DNA of 6,334 nt from Spirochaetaceae bacterium (GTDB lineage: Bacteria > Spirochaetota > Spirochaetia > Treponematales > Breznakiellaceae), in the NCBI GenBank assembly GCA_031258335.1, contig JAIRMY010000237.1, positions 1-6,334 of the forward strand, read 5' to 3'. Made by a program: the position numbers and the translations under genes. Within the stretch, counting starts at the first letter, position 1; each line of letters opens with the position of its first letter. Below the pieces are notes generated by a model that worked only from the letters and a program-made list of their open reading frames with translations, was not told the origin of the DNA and made no database searches. Below, in pieces: positions 4,391-6,334 of this stretch.

Positions 4391-6148
4391 ATGGATGTGA
4401 TACAGGTTTTACCTCCCGAAGAGGCGCGAAAAATTGCCGCCGGTGAGGTCATAGAACGTCCGGCGTCTCTTGTACGGGAATTTATGGATAACGCGATTGA
4501 CGCGGGCGGACTCAACATAGATGTATCTATAGAACAAGGCGGAATAGGCTGTGTTGAGGTGAGCGATGACGGCGCGGGTATGAGCCGCGGCGACCTTGCG
4601 CTCTGCTGCCTTACCCATGCCACGAGCAAAATTCGCAAGCTAAGCGATATGGATAGGCTTTCTACGCTGGGCTTCCGGGGCGAGGCGCTGGCGGCGGCTG
4701 CGGCGGTTTCACAGTTGGAAATCGTAACAAGCGTAGACGGGCGCGAGGCATGGCGAATTCTATCGGGGCCGGGCGGCGGAAGCGCCTCCGAGCCGGAGCC
4801 GGCGCGGAGGACACGTGGCAGCAGCGTCCGCGCGAGGAATCTTTTCGATACCATACCGGCCCGAAAACGTTTTTTGAAAAAGGAAGGCTGCGAGGCCAGA
4901 GTGTGCCTGCAAACCTTCATAGACAAAACGCTGCCCTTTACCGGAATAAACTTCCGGTTTTTGCAGGATGGCAAACTAAAGCTATTTTTACCGGCAGCTC
5001 CCTTGAAAAAACGTTTTGCCGCCGCCGCGCTGGACGGGACGGTAAGCTACACCGGTGATTTACACGAAATCGCCGCGTCCGGCAAAGGATTTTTTGTAAA
5101 AATCGTGGTAGGCGGCCCTGAATTGTGCAGGGATGACCGCCGTAAACAGTATATTTTTGCAAACGGCAGGAGAATCTATGATTTTTCACTGGTGCAAGCC
5201 CTTGAATATGGCTCCCAGGGTTGTTTTCCAAACGGTTTACACCCCGTGGGTGCGATTTTTATAGAAGTTGACCCCGCCAGGGCGGATTTTAACATACATC
5301 CGGCGAAACGCGAGGCGCGTTTCGCCGATTCCGCCGCGATACACCATGAAATTACCACAGCCCTGCGTTCTTTTTTCCGGCGCTTAATCCTAAACCGTGA
5401 ACAGTTTGTGTTACCGCAAAGACCTTTTGAGTTTGAAGACAGTCTTGCAGGCGGCGAAGCGCGGAGGACGGGCGCCGCCTTTGCCGGAGAGACGGCTCAA
5501 GGCGCGGCGGCATTCGACCGCATACTAAGCGGCGAGTACGGTTTTGCCCCGTTACCGGGCCGCGCCGGCGCGGAAAATCCCGTGTACGGCGGCGAAGAAC
5601 GGAAAGTAAAATTGCGCTATGCCGGCCGTATTTTTGATTTTTTTATCCTTGTCGAAGACGGGGAGCGGCTTTATATCATAGACCAGCACGCCGCCCATGA
5701 ACGCATACTGTATGACCGTTTCCTTTCCGGGCCCATTGCCAGACAGGAACTCCTTGTGCCTATAACCTTTCTCACTGAAAGCAGGGATGACGATGAATTC
5801 CTTGAATCGCGGAAAGCCGACCTTGCGAGGCTCGGCATAGTCATAGAAGGCGGACATGGCTCATGGCGTATCGAAGCGCTGCCCGTACTCTGGCGTTTGA
5901 GCGACGGAGAAACCGTCAACGAGATACTCGGCCTCCGCGCCGCGGGTGAAAATATAGCGGAAAGGTGGGCGGCTACCCTCGCCTGCCACAGCGCGGTTCG
6001 GGACGGCGATTATCTGGACAGTGAAACCGCGCTCGACCTCGCGGAACGCGCCCTTGCCCTCCCCATCCAGCGTTGCCCGCACGGACGACCTATACTGACA
6101 GAAATCAGACAATGTGATATTTTACGCGCCGTCAAAAGGATTTCCTGA
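4391..6148 (+). CDS. mutL: MutL, DNA mismatch repair protein (endonuclease type)
   Basis: MutL links MutS mismatch recognition to strand removal. The N-terminal GHKL ATPase is complete: catalytic E30 and N34 in REFMDNAIDAG, DDGAGM (59-64), HATSKI (76-81), GFRGEAL (94-100) and NLFDTIPARKRFLK. HPAKREARF (near 302-310) closes the N-terminal half, and a variable linker spans about 335-405. The C-terminal domain has the nicking-endonuclease motifs: DQHAAHE (431-437), ACHSAVR (531-537) and CPHGRP (562-567), plus QELLVP (452-457), which fits a beta-clamp binding motif. The usual second Glu of DQHA-x2-E-x4-E is Asp442. At 585 residues it is slightly short of the common 600-650. No Shine-Dalgarno site precedes the ATG; the start is set by the conserved IAAGEVIERP opening. 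Divergent from the NifU-like gene and convergent to tRNA-Pro. Confidence 0.96.
   Translation: MDVIQVLPPEEARKIAAGEVIERPASLVREFMDNAIDAGGLNIDVSIEQGGIGCVEVSDDGAGMSRGDLALCCLTHATSKIRKLSDMDRLSTLGFRGEALAAAAAVSQLEIVTSVDGREAWRILSGPGGGSASEPEPARRTRGSSVRARNLFDTIPARKRFLKKEGCEARVCLQTFIDKTLPFTGINFRFLQDGKLKLFLPAAPLKKRFAAAALDGTVSYTGDLHEIAASGKGFFVKIVVGGPELCRDDRRKQYIFANGRRIYDFSLVQALEYGSQGCFPNGLHPVGAIFIEVDPARADFNIHPAKREARFADSAAIHHEITTALRSFFRRLILNREQFVLPQRPFEFEDSLAGGEARRTGAAFAGETAQGAAAFDRILSGEYGFAPLPGRAGAENPVYGGEERKVKLRYAGRIFDFFILVEDGERLYIIDQHAAHERILYDRFLSGPIARQELLVPITFLTESRDDDEFLESRKADLARLGIVIEGGHGSWRIEALPVLWRLSDGETVNEILGLRAAGENIAERWAATLACHSAVRDGDYLDSETALDLAERALALPIQRCPHGRPILTEIRQCDILRAVKRIS
5301..5327. repeat. 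12-bp inverted repeat with 3-base loop inside mutL
   Basis: CGGCGAAACGCG (5301-5312) and CGCGTTTCGCCG (5316-5327) are exact reverse complements around AGG. It lies in the codons for the conserved HPAKREARF block. Two further GC-rich inverted repeats are in the same gene, at 4785-4810 (6 plus 5 bp) and 5560-5573 (14-bp palindrome). Confidence 0.75.
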
Positions 6149-6153
6149 CGGCG
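6127..6153 (+). terminator. Hairpin at the mutL stop codon
   Basis: CGCCGTCA (6127-6134) pairs with TGACGGCG (6146-6153), an 8-bp stem with an 11-base loop; the TGA stop is part of the right arm. The following bases (GAAGATTTCG) hold no T-run, so termination is uncertain. It occupies the gap between mutL and the convergent tRNA. Confidence 0.35.
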
Positions 6154-6160
6154 GAAGATT

Positions 6161-6233
6161 TCGGGCAAGCCGGAGTTGAACCGGCGACCTCTTGGTCCCG
6201 AACCAAGCGCGCTACCAACTGCGCTGCTGCCCG
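6161..6233 (-). tRNA. tRNA-Pro, anticodon CGG
   Basis: A complete 73-base cloverleaf can be drawn. Acceptor CGGGCAG (6233-6227) pairs with TTGCCCG (6168-6162), the last pair being G-T. The D arm is GCGC/GCGC with loop AGTTGGTA. The anticodon arm CTTGG/CCAAG encloses TTCGGGA, giving anticodon CGG (codon CCG, proline). The variable loop is AGGTC. The T arm GCCGG/CCGGC encloses TTCAACT. The discriminator is A and the 3' CCA is not encoded. Position 8 is C rather than the nearly universal T; position 14 is the expected A. It is convergent to mutL, 12 bases away. Confidence 0.97.
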
Positions 6234-6250
6234 TAGTTGACTATTTTTTT

Positions 6251-6291
6251 ACCGTATTACAAATATACAAAAACGTCAACCGTTCTATCAA
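6251..6291 (-). promoter_or_regulatory. Promoter region of tRNA-Pro (two overlapping candidates)
   Basis: On the minus strand TTGACG (6279-6274) is 17 bases from TACGGT (6256-6251), and TTGATA (6291-6286) is 18 bases from TATATT (6267-6262). Either would start transcription about 10-25 bases before the mature tRNA 5' end. The sequence alone does not decide between them. Confidence 0.5.
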
Positions 6292-6311
6292 GGCAATGTC
6301 AAGGCAATGTC
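6288..6311. repeat. Tandem 11-bp repeat upstream of tRNA-Pro
   Basis: TCAAGGCAATG occurs at 6288-6298 and immediately again at 6299-6309, followed by TC, the start of a third copy. On the minus strand the junction creates a perfect TTGACA (6302-6297), but no good -10 lies at the right distance from it. Confidence 0.8.
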
Positions 6312-6313
6312 CT

Positions 6314-6331
6314 AAAAAACTACGCGAGTAG
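6314..6331 (-). terminator. Possible terminator of a gene beyond the right edge
   Basis: On the minus strand CTAC-TCGC-GTAG (6331-6320) is followed at once by six T residues (6319-6314). The stem is only 4 bp as far as can be seen, so this is a weak call. Confidence 0.25.
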
Positions 6332-6334
6332 GGA

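Noticed and set aside
4234..4974. 246-codon minus-strand frame antisense to mutL
   Set aside because: It is a shadow of mutL codon usage, Ser/Arg/Pro rich, and contradicts the clear MutL ATPase motifs on the plus strand.

Overview
The window looks like a chromosomal segment of a spirochaete, most likely a Treponema-type organism with a G+C content near one half. The main evidence is a FliM gene overlapping a long FliY-type switch gene, in which an N-terminal docking motif, a CheC-like middle domain and a FliN C-terminal domain are joined. The other genes fit a treponeme but do not prove it. The assignment is an inference from protein character; no database search was possible.

Layout, left to right. 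At the extreme left a gene probably starts on the minus strand and runs out of the window (promoter, ribosome binding site and about five codons visible). A divergent intergenic region follows, with a large imperfect inverted repeat and a strong sigma-70-like promoter whose predicted start site falls on the fliM ATG. fliM and fliY (228-2320, plus) overlap by 4 bases and end at a hairpin. Convergent to them is a minus-strand gene (2362-3714) for an exported TPR protein with two TPRs at each end and a Q/N/T/Y-rich middle carrying a 78-bp tandem repeat. Upstream of it is a 326-base gene-free stretch (3715-4040) packed with inverted and direct repeats, including a perfect 20-bp hairpin. A small NifU C-terminal-domain protein (4041-4262, minus) and mutL (4391-6148, plus) diverge from a 128-base region that holds a promoter for each. 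mutL is followed by a convergent tRNA-Pro(CGG) gene and that tRNA's upstream region.

Functionally this is mostly housekeeping: flagellar switch (fliM, fliY), Fe-S cluster delivery (NifU-like), mismatch repair (mutL) and translation (tRNA-Pro). I see no defence system, mobile element with a transposase, CRISPR array or biosynthetic cluster. The points most worth a second look are the repeat-dense intergenic element at 3787-4033, the apparently leaderless fliM and nearly leaderless mutL (the other three complete protein genes have clear Shine-Dalgarno sites), the substituted Asn in the CheC-type motif of FliY, the tandem-repeat TPR protein, and a tRNA-Pro with C instead of U at position 8.
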